Source: CAYPTB01 sp964413535
Lineage (GTDB): Bacteria > Planctomycetota > UBA1135 > GCA-002686595
Direction of reading: 5' to 3'
DNA: 64,000 bases
Assembly: GCA_964413535.1 (NCBI GenBank)
Contig: CAYPTB010000029.1
Coordinates: forward strand, 1-64,000
The notes beneath the pieces were generated by a model that had not been told where the DNA came from, did no database searches, and was given only the letters and a program-made list of their open reading frames with translations. Below, in pieces: positions 53,861 to 62,873 of the stretch (position 1 is its first letter; every line of letters starts with the position of its first letter). A program made the position numbers and the translations under genes.

Positions 53861-56497
53861 CTACTCGCCGACCTGGTTGTAGCGGATCGAAAGCCTTCCG
53901 AAGCCACCGACGACGAAGTCCGCCACCGCGAGGTCGGGCATGCCGTCTCGATCGAGATCGCCGACCGCCATCGCGTGCGACTGTACGGCGAGCGGGAACT
54001 GAGTCGCCGGGCCAAGCCCTCCCGGTTCTTCCCACAGAAGGAGGTAGCCGAAGCTGCTGCTCCGTCCGACGACATCCATGTCGCCGTCTCCATCCATGTC
54101 GGCGAAAGCAAGGTCGGAACTCGGTGCGGTGAGGGTTTGTTTCAAGGCGAAGCTGCCCGTGCCGTCGTTGACGAAAATCCTCATGAGCGTGAGGCCCACG
54201 ACCACGATGTCGAGATCGCCGTCATTGCCGAAGTCGACCAGGTACGGCCCGCCGGCCGACGAGCTGGAACCGTTCGTGACGAGAGTCTCTTCCGCGCCGA
54301 ACGTTCCGTCGCCGTTGCCCGGACGCATCGAGATCATGTCCGGGCCAGCGACACTGACCTCGTAGACGAGATCTTGAGTCGTGTTTCCGTCGACGTCTCC
54401 CACCGCGAAGTTGTTACCCGCCGAAGACGCGATCGTGTGGGTCACTGGGGCGGCGAAGGTTCCATCGCCGTTGCCGTGAGCCACCTGGATGCTGGAGATG
54501 CCGGCCTGCGTCTTTCTCGCGGCGAGGTCCAGAACCTGGTCTCCGTCGAAGTCCGCGAGCGCGAAGGGAGAGCCCGTGAAAGCATCGAGCTTCGGACCGA
54601 ACGTCCCGTCGCCAAGGCCCGGCAAGACGGTTATCCCGCCGATGAACTGATTCACGACGAGGTCGATGAATGCGTCGCCGTTCACGTGTGCGGCTCGAGC
54701 GTCGAAGACGTCGAGGGAGGAAACGGTCGTGGCAGGGCCGAAGGGATAGGGATGGAAGACGAGGCCAGTCGGGCCTTCCGTTCCCGTGACCACGTCGTTC
54801 GCGCCGTTCCCATCGAAGTCGGCGATCACCACCAGGTTTCGACCGAAGATGTGGCGGGGCGCCCCGGCGAACGTCCCATCGCCGTTGCCAGAGACCTGGA
54901 GGATCTGGTTCTCGGCCGTTGCGAGGAGGTCTTGCCTTCCGTCGAGGTCGACGTCGTCGACCGCGAGACCTCGCGAATTGAGGAACACGCCGAACGTTCC
55001 GCCCGATGCGAACGTACCGTCACCCAGGCCCAAGAGCACGCTGACGTCGGCCGTACTCGTGTTGCGCGTGAGCAAGTCGACGATCGCGTCGTCGTCGAGG
55101 TCGGCGACGGCGATCTCGTAGGGATCAGCCCCCCCCACCACGTACTCCGCGACCGGACCGAGGGTGAGGTCGCCGTTCCCCAGGCGCGCATAGAGCCGGC
55201 TGTTGACGGCGTACGTCGTCGCGACGTCCACGAATGTGTCGCCGTCGAAGTCGGCGAGCTCGAGGCTCACGACTCGGTTGCTCGTCGAACTCGGCGCCGT
55301 CGTGTCCGCGTAGCTCACCGGACTGCCGAAGGTCCCGTTGCCTGCACCCTCTAGGACGGAGCTTTGGAAGGAATGCTCAGGGCCCGGCCCCCACAGTGCG
55401 ATTGCGACCACGAGATCGAGGTCACCGTCCTCGTCCAGATCGGCCGACCCGACATCGGCTCCGACGCCGAGATGAGGCGTGACGGCGGCGACGTAGGAGA
55501 CCGGGAATGAGAAGAACCCCAAGTTCGTGCCGAGCAGCACGGAGACGTCCTTGTTGGAGCTCTCCGGGCCCCCCTGATGAGCGGCTGCGACGTCCAGATG
55601 CCCGTCGTTGTTCAGGTCCGCTGCGTCCGCCCTGGACAGGTTCGAGCTGAGCCCAACCGTGAACTCCCCGAGGAACCCGCCCGCTCCATTGCCGAATGCG
55701 AAGGCCAAGCCCGTCCCCGTCTTGCGCACGAGATCGAGGTGTCCGTCCCCGTTGAAGTCAGCGAGTTCGGCGTAGGGCACGAGGTGAGAGGAGACGCCCG
55801 ACGCGAGCGTCGTCTTCTGTTCGGCGCCGAAGCCGCCGCTTGCGAGCCCGGGTCGGACCCAGGCCGTGTTGTCGCCGCTAGCGGCGGAACTCACGCTCAC
55901 CAGATCACGAATCCCGTCCTCGTCCATGTCCCCGAGTGAGAGCGGGCCGGCGGGCGTCTCCGTGCCGTCGGTTGCAAGCGCGTCGTAGGCGAGCGGTGAT
56001 TGGGTCACCACGCCGACGCGCAGGCGCATCGCGTTCGTGACCGCGAAGCCGGAGGGCGAACTCCCGCCCATGACCAACGCCTGGAAGGTCGCCTGCGCGC
56101 CGCACAGGTCGTCCGTCACCACCGATGCGAAGAACAGCGGCCCCGACCGGCCCAGCGCGTTCGTGCCGAACGACTTCGAGAAGAACGGGGTCGTCGTCCA
56201 GATCGTCGCCCCGAACGACGGATTGAACACGGGGTCGTCGAACCCGCTGTAGATCAAGAAGCCCGTCGAGAGCGGCGGCGCCTCGAACACGCGGAACGAG
56301 AAGTCGCCGCCGATCACCGGCGCGCCCCTCGGCGTGATCAACACCGGGGCCTCGGTTCCCGAGTCGAGGTACTTCAGCACGACCTCGTCCCCGCACTGCG
56401 CGCGCGCAGGCGTCGAAACCGCTATCGCGAAGAGCGCGCCGGGGACGAGCGACCAGGACGAACACCGTTCACGAACGAGGCGGGTCAGCGCGGACAT
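53861..56497 (-). CDS. Exported FG-GAP/VCBS repeat protein (tandem copy 1)
   Basis: The 878-residue protein has a signal peptide (LVPGALFAIAVSTPARA) and an N-terminal domain of about 140 residues (CGDEVVLKYLDSGTEAPV, GDFSFRVFEAPP, LIYSGFDDP). More than ten FG-GAP/VCBS blades follow, marked by Asp-rich calcium loops (DMDEDGIRD, DFNGDGHLD, DLNNDGHLD, DLDEDGDLD, DMDGDGDMD, DLDRDGMPD) and GNGDGTFG-type turns. Such propellers bind polysaccharides or proteins outside the cell. The first 160 residues are nearly the same as in the neighbouring copy 2. Function unknown. Confidence 0.88.
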   Translation of the reverse strand: MSALTRLVRERCSSWSLVPGALFAIAVSTPARAQCGDEVVLKYLDSGTEAPVLITPRGAPVIGGDFSFRVFEAPPLSTGFLIYSGFDDPVFNPSFGATIWTTTPFFSKSFGTNALGRSGPLFFASVVTDDLCGAQATFQALVMGGSSPSGFAVTNAMRLRVGVVTQSPLAYDALATDGTETPAGPLSLGDMDEDGIRDLVSVSSAASGDNTAWVRPGLASGGFGAEQKTTLASGVSSHLVPYAELADFNGDGHLDLVRKTGTGLAFAFGNGAGGFLGEFTVGLSSNLSRADAADLNNDGHLDVAAAHQGGPESSNKDVSVLLGTNLGFFSFPVSYVAAVTPHLGVGADVGSADLDEDGDLDLVVAIALWGPGPEHSFQSSVLEGAGNGTFGSPVSYADTTAPSSTSNRVVSLELADFDGDTFVDVATTYAVNSRLYARLGNGDLTLGPVAEYVVGGADPYEIAVADLDDDAIVDLLTRNTSTADVSVLLGLGDGTFASGGTFGVFLNSRGLAVDDVDLDGRQDLLATAENQILQVSGNGDGTFAGAPRHIFGRNLVVIADFDGNGANDVVTGTEGPTGLVFHPYPFGPATTVSSLDVFDARAAHVNGDAFIDLVVNQFIGGITVLPGLGDGTFGPKLDAFTGSPFALADFDGDQVLDLAARKTQAGISSIQVAHGNGDGTFAAPVTHTIASSAGNNFAVGDVDGNTTQDLVYEVSVAGPDMISMRPGNGDGTFGAEETLVTNGSSSSAGGPYLVDFGNDGDLDIVVVGLTLMRIFVNDGTGSFALKQTLTAPSSDLAFADMDGDGDMDVVGRSSSFGYLLLWEEPGGLGPATQFPLAVQSHAMAVGDLDRDGMPDLAVADFVVGGFGRLSIRYNQVGE

Positions 56498-56637
56498 GGG
56501 CTGCCTTTCGTTGAGCTATCGCTTTCGTCTGGAAGGCGCTCGGGCCACCTCCGCAAGCTGCAAGGTCGAAGGAGAAGCGTGGTTCACTGCGATTCATGAT
56601 GACGGAGGTAGCGAAAACGATCGCTGTCACGTCCTCG

Positions 56638-59295
56638 CTACTCGCCGACCTGGTTGAAGCGGATCGACAGTCTTCCGACGGCCGCGGAGTCGTCCGCCAC
56701 CGCGATGTCGGGCATGCCGTCTCGATCCAGGTCGCCAATCGCGATGCTGCCCTCGGCGTTCCCGAGAAAGACCCCGGTCGGTGGGCCCAGCACGCCGGGT
56801 TCTTCCCAGAGGAGGAGGTCGATCGAATCGCCGACCCGTGCGAGGACATCCGTGTAGCCGTCACCGTCCATGTCGGCGAAGAGGAACTCGGACACGTTCC
56901 CCGAAGCAACGGTTTGCGCCAGCGCGAAGGTACCGGTGCCGTCGTTGGCGTAGTGGAAGATCTGCCGTGTAGACCCCACCAAATCCTCGAACACGATGTC
57001 GAGATCGCCGTCCTCGCCCAAGTCGACCAGATAAGGGGAGTCCGTCTGGCTCGTGACGAGAGTCTGCTCCGGTCCGAACGTTCCGTTTCCGTTGCCGGGA
57101 AGCATCAAGATCCTCTCGCCGCCGACAGTGACCCTGTAGACGAGATCCTGGGTCGTGTTTCCATCGACGTCTCCCACCGCGAAGTGTGAGACCTGCTGCG
57201 TGATCGGGTGGGTCACCGGGGCGGCGAAGGTTCCATCGCCGTTCCCGAGAGCCACGTCGATCCCGGAGTCGGACCGGTTCGCCGCAAGGTCCAGAACCTG
57301 GTCTCCGTCGAAATCCGCGAGCGTGAAGAAAGAATTCGTCGGCGTGAAGGCGTCGAGCTCCGGCCCGAACGTCCCGTCGCCGAGACCGGGCAAGACGCTG
57401 ATCACGTCCGTGCTCTTCAGCACGATGAGGTCGATGAAGGCGTCGCCGGTCAGCTCGAGAGCTTGCGCCTTCTTGATGTCGACGGTGGAAACGATCTCGG
57501 CAGGGCCGAAGGTCCCGTTCGCGTTGTAGCGGTGGAGGAAGAGGTCCGTCGAGAAGAGGTTCGACGCAGATTCGGCACCCGTGATCACGTCGTTCGCACC
57601 GTCCCCGTCGAAGTCGCCCATCACCGCGAACTGTTCGCCGAAGAGGTAGCGGTGCGCGCCGGCGAACGTTCCGTCGCCGTTGCCGGCGACGTGGAAGATT
57701 CGATCGCCCAACGAGGAGAGGGTCGCGACGAGGAAGTCTTGGCTTCCGTCGAAGTCGACGTCGTCGACCGCCATCCCTCGCGACAGGTCGAACACTCCGA
57801 AAGCCCGGCCCGGTGCGAAGGAGCCGTCGCCCAGCCCCAGCAGCACGCTGACGTCGTTCGACCCGCTGTTGCGGGTGAGCAGGTCGAGGATCGCGTCGCC
57901 GTCGATGTCGGCAACGGCGATCTCATGGGGCTCGTTCCCCACGGTGTGCTCCGCCACCGGACCCAGCGTCAGGTCGCCGTTCCCGAGACGCACATAGATC
58001 CGGCGGTTGTCTTCGTACGTCATCGCCACGTCGATGAACGTGTCGCCGTCGAAATCGGCGAGCGCGACGTTCACGTCCAGCTTCGTCCCGATCCCGGTGG
58101 CGTTCGAGTAGCTGACGGGACGGCCGAAGGTGCCGTTGCCGGCCCCCTCCAGGACGGAGGTCTCGTAGGAGGGGTCGCTGAACAAAGGAGGCTGGCTCAA
58201 AGCGATCGCCACCACGAGATCGAGGTCGCCGTCCTCGTCCAGATCGGCCGCTCTCGCGTCGGCTCCGACCCCCGCTTTGGACGTGATGACCGCGGGGTAG
58301 TGGACCGGAAAAGCGAAGAACCCGGAGCTCGTGCCGAGCAGCACCGAGACCTGGTTGCCGTCCGCAGCAGCACCGCCGCCCACACGACCTGACACGACGT
58401 CGAGATTCCCGTCGTTGTTCAGGTCCGCCGCATGAGCTTGGGACACGGGACGAGGGAGGAGGACCACGAACTCGCCGAGGAACCCGCCGGCTCCGTCGCC
58501 ATACGCGAAGGCCAAGCCGCCCTCCTCCTTGCGAACGAAATCGAGATGTCCGTCCCCGTCGAAGTCGCCTAGCTCGATGGGGTCCACGTCGTAGAAGGTG
58601 GTGCTGAACGACGCGAGCTGGGTTTTCTGTCCGACATCGAAGCCGCCGGCCGCGAGTCCGGGCCGGACCCACGCCATGGAATCGGGACGGCTGAAGCTCA
58701 CGAGATCGCGGATTCCGTCTTCGTCCATGTCCCCGAGAGCGAGACCACTGGGCGTCTCCGTGCCGTCCGTCTCGAGAGTCGGGTAGGCGAGCGGCGGGCG
58801 CGTCACCGAGCCGACGCGGATGCGCATCGCGTTCGTGACCGCGAAGCCGGAGGGCGAGCTCCCGCCCATGACCAACGCCTGGAAGGTCGCCTGCGCGCCG
58901 CACAAGTCGTCCGTCACGACCGAGGTGAAGAACAATGGCCCCGACCGGCCCAGCGCGTTCGTGCCGAACGACTTCGAGAAGAACGGCGTCGTCGTCCAGA
59001 TCGTCGCGTCGAACAGCGGATCGAACACCGGGTTGTCGAACCCGCTGTAGATCAAGAAGCCCATCGAGAGCGGCGGCGCCTCGAACACGCGGAACGAGAA
59101 GTCTCCGCCGATCACCGGTGCGCCCCTCGGCGTGATCAGCGCCGGAGCCGTGGTCCCGGAGTCGAGGTACTTCAGGACCACCTCGTCGCCACACTGCGCG
59201 CGCGCAGGCGTCGAGAGCGCGAACGCGAGCAGCGCGCCGGCGACGAGCGACGAGGACGAAGACCCTTCACGAACGAGGCGAGTGAGCGCGAACAT
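56638..59295 (-). CDS. Exported FG-GAP/VCBS repeat protein (tandem copy 2)
   Basis: The 885-residue paralog of the preceding gene has the same signal peptide type, N-terminal domain and propeller layout (DMDEDGIRD, DFDGDGHLD, DLDEDGDLD, DFDGDGAND, DMDGDGYTD, DLDRDGMPD). GGAGG lies seven bases before ATG 59295. The 5' 470 bases are almost identical to those of copy 1, while the propeller region is more divergent with insertions, as expected for duplication followed by gene conversion at the 5' end or selection on the N-terminal domain. Both copies end in RLSIR[YF]NQVGE. Confidence 0.88.
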   Translation of the reverse strand: MFALTRLVREGSSSSSLVAGALLAFALSTPARAQCGDEVVLKYLDSGTTAPALITPRGAPVIGGDFSFRVFEAPPLSMGFLIYSGFDNPVFDPLFDATIWTTTPFFSKSFGTNALGRSGPLFFTSVVTDDLCGAQATFQALVMGGSSPSGFAVTNAMRIRVGSVTRPPLAYPTLETDGTETPSGLALGDMDEDGIRDLVSFSRPDSMAWVRPGLAAGGFDVGQKTQLASFSTTFYDVDPIELGDFDGDGHLDFVRKEEGGLAFAYGDGAGGFLGEFVVLLPRPVSQAHAADLNNDGNLDVVSGRVGGGAAADGNQVSVLLGTSSGFFAFPVHYPAVITSKAGVGADARAADLDEDGDLDLVVAIALSQPPLFSDPSYETSVLEGAGNGTFGRPVSYSNATGIGTKLDVNVALADFDGDTFIDVAMTYEDNRRIYVRLGNGDLTLGPVAEHTVGNEPHEIAVADIDGDAILDLLTRNSGSNDVSVLLGLGDGSFAPGRAFGVFDLSRGMAVDDVDFDGSQDFLVATLSSLGDRIFHVAGNGDGTFAGAHRYLFGEQFAVMGDFDGDGANDVITGAESASNLFSTDLFLHRYNANGTFGPAEIVSTVDIKKAQALELTGDAFIDLIVLKSTDVISVLPGLGDGTFGPELDAFTPTNSFFTLADFDGDQVLDLAANRSDSGIDVALGNGDGTFAAPVTHPITQQVSHFAVGDVDGNTTQDLVYRVTVGGERILMLPGNGNGTFGPEQTLVTSQTDSPYLVDLGEDGDLDIVFEDLVGSTRQIFHYANDGTGTFALAQTVASGNVSEFLFADMDGDGYTDVLARVGDSIDLLLWEEPGVLGPPTGVFLGNAEGSIAIGDLDRDGMPDIAVADDSAAVGRLSIRFNQVGE

Positions 59296-59399
59296 CGGCC
59301 ACCTCCGGTTTCGGGCCCCGCCTTCGGCTGGAAAGCGATCGACCCACCCTTGTCAGCCTAGCTCTAGTTCACGAAGAGGATGGTTCTGACATCGATCTC

Positions 59400-59442
59400 G
59401 GGGGCCCAAGCCGAGTTTCGCCGGAGACTTCGGCTCGGCCCC
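59400..59442 (-). terminator. Possible terminator downstream of the 816-residue protein gene
   Basis: GGGG and GCCGAG on the left pair with CTCGGC and CCCC on the right, with a bulge, 110 bases past the stop at 59553. The 257-base gap between 59296 and 59552 holds no gene otherwise. Confidence 0.3.
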
Positions 59443-59552
59443 AAACGCCCCGCGCAGCCGAGCCCACATGCCTGACACAGACCCACACGTTGGCCCAAAA
59501 CGCTCGGTAGCAAGCGCCAAGGAGATTGGGGGCAGCAGCGACGTCGCCCGGG

Positions 59553-62003
59553 CTACTTCGCTGCCGCGCCGAGGACGACGTGCACCATTTCGCCATCGCG
59601 CGCCTCCACGGTGGCCGTCCGCTCCTGAGCGAAGCTCGTGATCGATCGAGCTTGGGCCTCGGTGCCCCCGACGAAGCTCTCGAGCATGCTTTCGAGATCG
59701 GGTACCGCGCTGATCACGACCGTGCCGGGCGCGACGCGCTCGAGCGTGAAATGGCCGGCCTCGTCGGTCTCGACGCCGCCCCCGCGGCCGAACGCGGAGC
59801 CCTGTCCGGGATGGCCGACTCCGATGAGGCAACCCACCGCGGGACGCCCTTGATCGTCGAAGACTTCGCCGGTGATCGTCGCGCCGACGCGCAGCACGAG
59901 CACGACACCCTCGATGCTCCCGGCGGGAGGCGCATCGACGACCAGCGCTTCGCTCGGCGCCCAGTCCGGGTGCCTCGCCACGAGCGAGCGTCCCGCCGCA
60001 GCCACACCTTCGAGCGCAAAGCGGCCCAGCTCGTCGGTCCGAGCTTCCCCCTTGCTCATCGGTGGGTACATCGCAGGCCTCGGGCTCTGCCGGTTGCCCG
60101 CGAGCACCACCGATGCGCCGCGCACGGGCGTCCCGTCTGGTGCGAGCACGACTCCCGCGATGCGCGCGCCTCGAACGAGCACGACCGTCACGAGCTCCGC
60201 GGCCGGAAGACTCACGACGAGTGGCTCGGCGCCGGAGGCGTGATCATCGGCTTCCGCGGCGAACCACCACTCGCCGCGCCGGAAGCCTCGGAGCTGGAAG
60301 CTGCCGTCGGAGTCGCCGAAACTCCCAAAGACTGCGCCGTTCTCCGAGGGCGCAGGCCCCGCACTGATGCGGAAGCTCCTCACCGGCGCGCCCAGGTCGT
60401 CGACGACGCGACCCTCGACCGTCAGCGGTCCTTCGAGCTCGAGCACGAGGTCGAGGGAGTCGATCGCCACGGACTCGGCCAACGCGGTCCACGCGCCCTC
60501 GGGTCGGGAGGGATCCCGGATCGCGATCGAATCGAAGAAGCCGATGATGCGGCCCTGCTCCGCGCCCGCCTGCCCGCCGCGCTCATCCGTCTCCGGGGCG
60601 GCGCTCGCGATCACCGGGAACGGACCGCCCGCGAGACCCGTGAAGGCGAAGCGGCCGTCGACGTCCGCTTTCGTGCGGAGGGTTCGGTCCCCGAAGAAGC
60701 CCATACGCTCGACGCTCGTCTCGACCGTGGCGCCGACTGCCGGGCGCCCGTCTGGCCAGATCACGCGCCCAGCGATCGTGCCGCCGCGTTCGAGCACGAT
60801 GTCGAGGCCGATGAGCTCCTCGCCGTCGCGCACCGAGACCTCCACGTCGTCGCGTCTGAGCCAACCCTCTGCGCGGACCGACAGGTGCGCTCCCCCCTCG
60901 GGCACGGCGACGACGCGATAGGTGCCATCCCGCGACGTCTCGATGCCGATGTGGCCGTCGTCCGGCATCCAGTGCGTCGTTTCGGCCACCGAGACCCATG
61001 CGCCCCCGACGTGCGTGCCGTCTTCGCCCAGTACTCGGCCCGAGACGGTTCCCCCGAGACGCAGGGGGACCTCGAGCTCGACGTGCTCGCCCGGCTCGCA
61101 GCGGACGTCCTTTCGCGTGTAGCCGACCAGTCCCTCGAAGGTCGCCTCGAGCGTGTAGCTCGAGCGGGCAGAGATCGCGCGCAACGCGAAGGACAGGTCC
61201 TGCGCGACACGGATCTCGCGCGAGTCGTGGCGCTGTACGCCGAGACCGGGTCGCTTCGCGAGCGACAGCGACGCGCTCTCCGGGGTGAAGCCGCGCTCCT
61301 GCGCTCCGTCGGGGAGCACGAGGCGTCCCGTGACCCAGGCGCCCAGTTCCGCCCGGAGCGAGACGCGCTCGATTCGGTGCGAACTCTCTCCAGCGGAAGC
61401 GAGCGCGATCCGCAGCGGTTCCGCGTGGGCGTAGCGCGACTGCAGGATCAACGCCCCGTAGCGCGCGCTCGGCGCGAAGGGCACTCGGATCGTCGCCGAA
61501 GTCACGGCGCGGCGCGCGGCGGAGCTCCAACCGTTCCCTTCCAGCGGCGGGAACGCGAGATCGACCTCGGAGGCAGCGATGCGCAACTCCCAGTCCGCGA
61601 CCTCGTCGTCGTCCCACCCGAGAGCGAGGAGGGCGGGCGCGTCGTCGGGCGGCATCCCGCTCGGAAGGAGGACCTTCACGTCGACCCAGCGCGCACCCAC
61701 GAGCGCGAAGGTCTCGCTGTCGAGTTCGTCCGGCGCCGGTACGCGCTCCAGGCCGACGCGCTCCACGGCGACGCGCTCAGCGGCGACGCGCTCGCGGGAC
61801 GTCGAGGGAGCTTCCGTCGCCTGCGCAGGCGGAGGGTCGATCGCCGCGATCGCCTTCACCCGGGCCGGCTCCGGCGCGCTCGCGTCGACGACCGGCGGGA
61901 GTACGGCATCGACTCCCCGACTCGCTTCATCCCTGCCGAGCCACAGACTTCCCCCCACGACGAGGACGACGGCGACGAGCAGAGCGAGCGAACGCTTCGA
62001 CAT
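59553..62003 (-). CDS. Large carboxypeptidase-regulatory-like protein, membrane-anchored
   Basis: The 816-residue protein has an N-terminal anchor (RSLALLVAVVLVVGGSLWLG) and a Pro/Ala/Glu-Arg-Val linker made from 15-base repeats. About seven carboxypeptidase-regulatory/CnaB-like sandwiches follow (GGTVSGRVLGEDGTHVGGAWV, GGTIAGRVIWPDGRPAVGATV, LTVEGRVVDDLGAPVRSFRI, GARIAGVVLAPDGTPVRGASV, GATITGEVFDDQGRPAVGCLI), each with a TD-x-x-GxF-x-L strand. It resembles the 737-residue protein at 38372-40585 in architecture. Probably an envelope structural or signalling protein; it diverges from the sigma-factor gene. Confidence 0.83.
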   Translation of the reverse strand: MSKRSLALLVAVVLVVGGSLWLGRDEASRGVDAVLPPVVDASAPEPARVKAIAAIDPPPAQATEAPSTSRERVAAERVAVERVGLERVPAPDELDSETFALVGARWVDVKVLLPSGMPPDDAPALLALGWDDDEVADWELRIAASEVDLAFPPLEGNGWSSAARRAVTSATIRVPFAPSARYGALILQSRYAHAEPLRIALASAGESSHRIERVSLRAELGAWVTGRLVLPDGAQERGFTPESASLSLAKRPGLGVQRHDSREIRVAQDLSFALRAISARSSYTLEATFEGLVGYTRKDVRCEPGEHVELEVPLRLGGTVSGRVLGEDGTHVGGAWVSVAETTHWMPDDGHIGIETSRDGTYRVVAVPEGGAHLSVRAEGWLRRDDVEVSVRDGEELIGLDIVLERGGTIAGRVIWPDGRPAVGATVETSVERMGFFGDRTLRTKADVDGRFAFTGLAGGPFPVIASAAPETDERGGQAGAEQGRIIGFFDSIAIRDPSRPEGAWTALAESVAIDSLDLVLELEGPLTVEGRVVDDLGAPVRSFRISAGPAPSENGAVFGSFGDSDGSFQLRGFRRGEWWFAAEADDHASGAEPLVVSLPAAELVTVVLVRGARIAGVVLAPDGTPVRGASVVLAGNRQSPRPAMYPPMSKGEARTDELGRFALEGVAAAGRSLVARHPDWAPSEALVVDAPPAGSIEGVVLVLRVGATITGEVFDDQGRPAVGCLIGVGHPGQGSAFGRGGGVETDEAGHFTLERVAPGTVVISAVPDLESMLESFVGGTEAQARSITSFAQERTATVEARDGEMVHVVLGAAAK
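61741..61800 (-). repeat. Four 15-base tandem repeats in the linker of the 816-residue protein
   Basis: Units start at 61741, 61756, 61771 and 61786, each beginning ACGCGCTC. On the minus strand they encode an ERVxx peptide repeat (ERVAAERVAVERVGLERV). Unit gain or loss would stay in frame. Confidence 0.75.
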
Positions 62004-62113
62004 TCGAGTAGCCCCCAGTCGGCGTGTCCCGAGAGCCCTGCCTGCATTCTAGGTCGCTGATCGACGCCCGCTCGCGCCGGAGCCACTCCGCAGGCTCGTT
62101 CCGGCAGGTCGCG

Positions 62114-62146
62114 CTCGTTGCAAACGAGTTCGCAAACAGCTATCCC
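62114..62146 (+). promoter_or_regulatory. Promoter with overlapping inverted repeat upstream of the sigma factor
   Basis: TTGCAA (62118-62123), a 17-base spacer and TATCCC (62141-62146) form a plausible promoter 25 bases before the ATG. CTCGTT-GCA-AACGAG (62114-62128) is a perfect inverted repeat centred on the -35 box, placed as an operator would be. Confidence 0.4.
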
Positions 62147-62171
62147 GAGGCCTCGGGCTTCACTCCCACCC

Positions 62172-62873
62172 ATGGTCGAGCCGTCCAAAGTCGCCTGGAC
62201 CCGACCGCAACCTGCGACCTCTCCCGCGCGGGACGAGGTCGACGCCGCGGGGGGCGCGCGCAGGCCGGGGGCTCAGGCCACGGCCGAGCCCGGGGCCCTC
62301 GACGAGCTCGCGCTCGCGCGCGCCGTCCGGGCGCGCGACGCGCGCGCGGTCGAAGTCTTCCTCGAGCGCTTCCGGCCGCTCCTGCAGCACTGCATCGGGC
62401 AGTTCGAGGCGGAGGCCTCGGCGCGCGAGGACCTCTTCCAGGACCTCGTCGCCTACGCCTTCGAGCGCCTCGACCGCGATCGCTTCGATCCCGAGAAGGG
62501 CTCCCTCGGCACCTGGCTCTACCGCGTCGCGTGGTGCCGCTGCGTCGACCTGAAACGCCGCGAGAGCACGGGGCGGCGGTTGCCGCTCGCCGCCGCGGAA
62601 GAGCCGCGAGAAGCTCTGGATCTCCGCCCCGGTCCCGAGGCGGCCGCCGGAGATCTCGAGGTGGGAGAGCTCGTTCGGCGCTGCCTGGCGGAGATCGACC
62701 CGGAGGACGCCGAGCTCCTGCGCATGCGACACCTCGAGGACATGACGTTGGTCGACATCGCCGCCCTACGCGCGCAGACCCTGGAGACGGTCAAGTACCG
62801 GATCAAGCGCGCCACGGAAGGGCTGCGCCGCCGCCTGCTCGCGAGTCGCCTCACGCCGGAGCTCGTCGAATGA
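62172..62873 (+). CDS. ECF-type RNA polymerase sigma factor
   Basis: The 233-residue protein has a 45-residue Ala/Pro-rich lead, region 2 at about 50-130 (FLERFRPLLQHCIGQFE, ASAREDLFQDLVAYAFERL, GSLGTWLYRVAWCRCVDLKRR) and region 4 at about 165-225 (EDAELLRMRHLEDMTLVDIAALRAQTLETVKYRIKRATEGLRRRL). ATG 62172 is preferred over in-frame ATG 62118, which lies inside the promoter. Its stop overlaps the anti-sigma ATG (ATGA). Confidence 0.9.
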   Translation: MVEPSKVAWTRPQPATSPARDEVDAAGGARRPGAQATAEPGALDELALARAVRARDARAVEVFLERFRPLLQHCIGQFEAEASAREDLFQDLVAYAFERLDRDRFDPEKGSLGTWLYRVAWCRCVDLKRRESTGRRLPLAAAEEPREALDLRPGPEAAAGDLEVGELVRRCLAEIDPEDAELLRMRHLEDMTLVDIAALRAQTLETVKYRIKRATEGLRRRLLASRLTPELVE

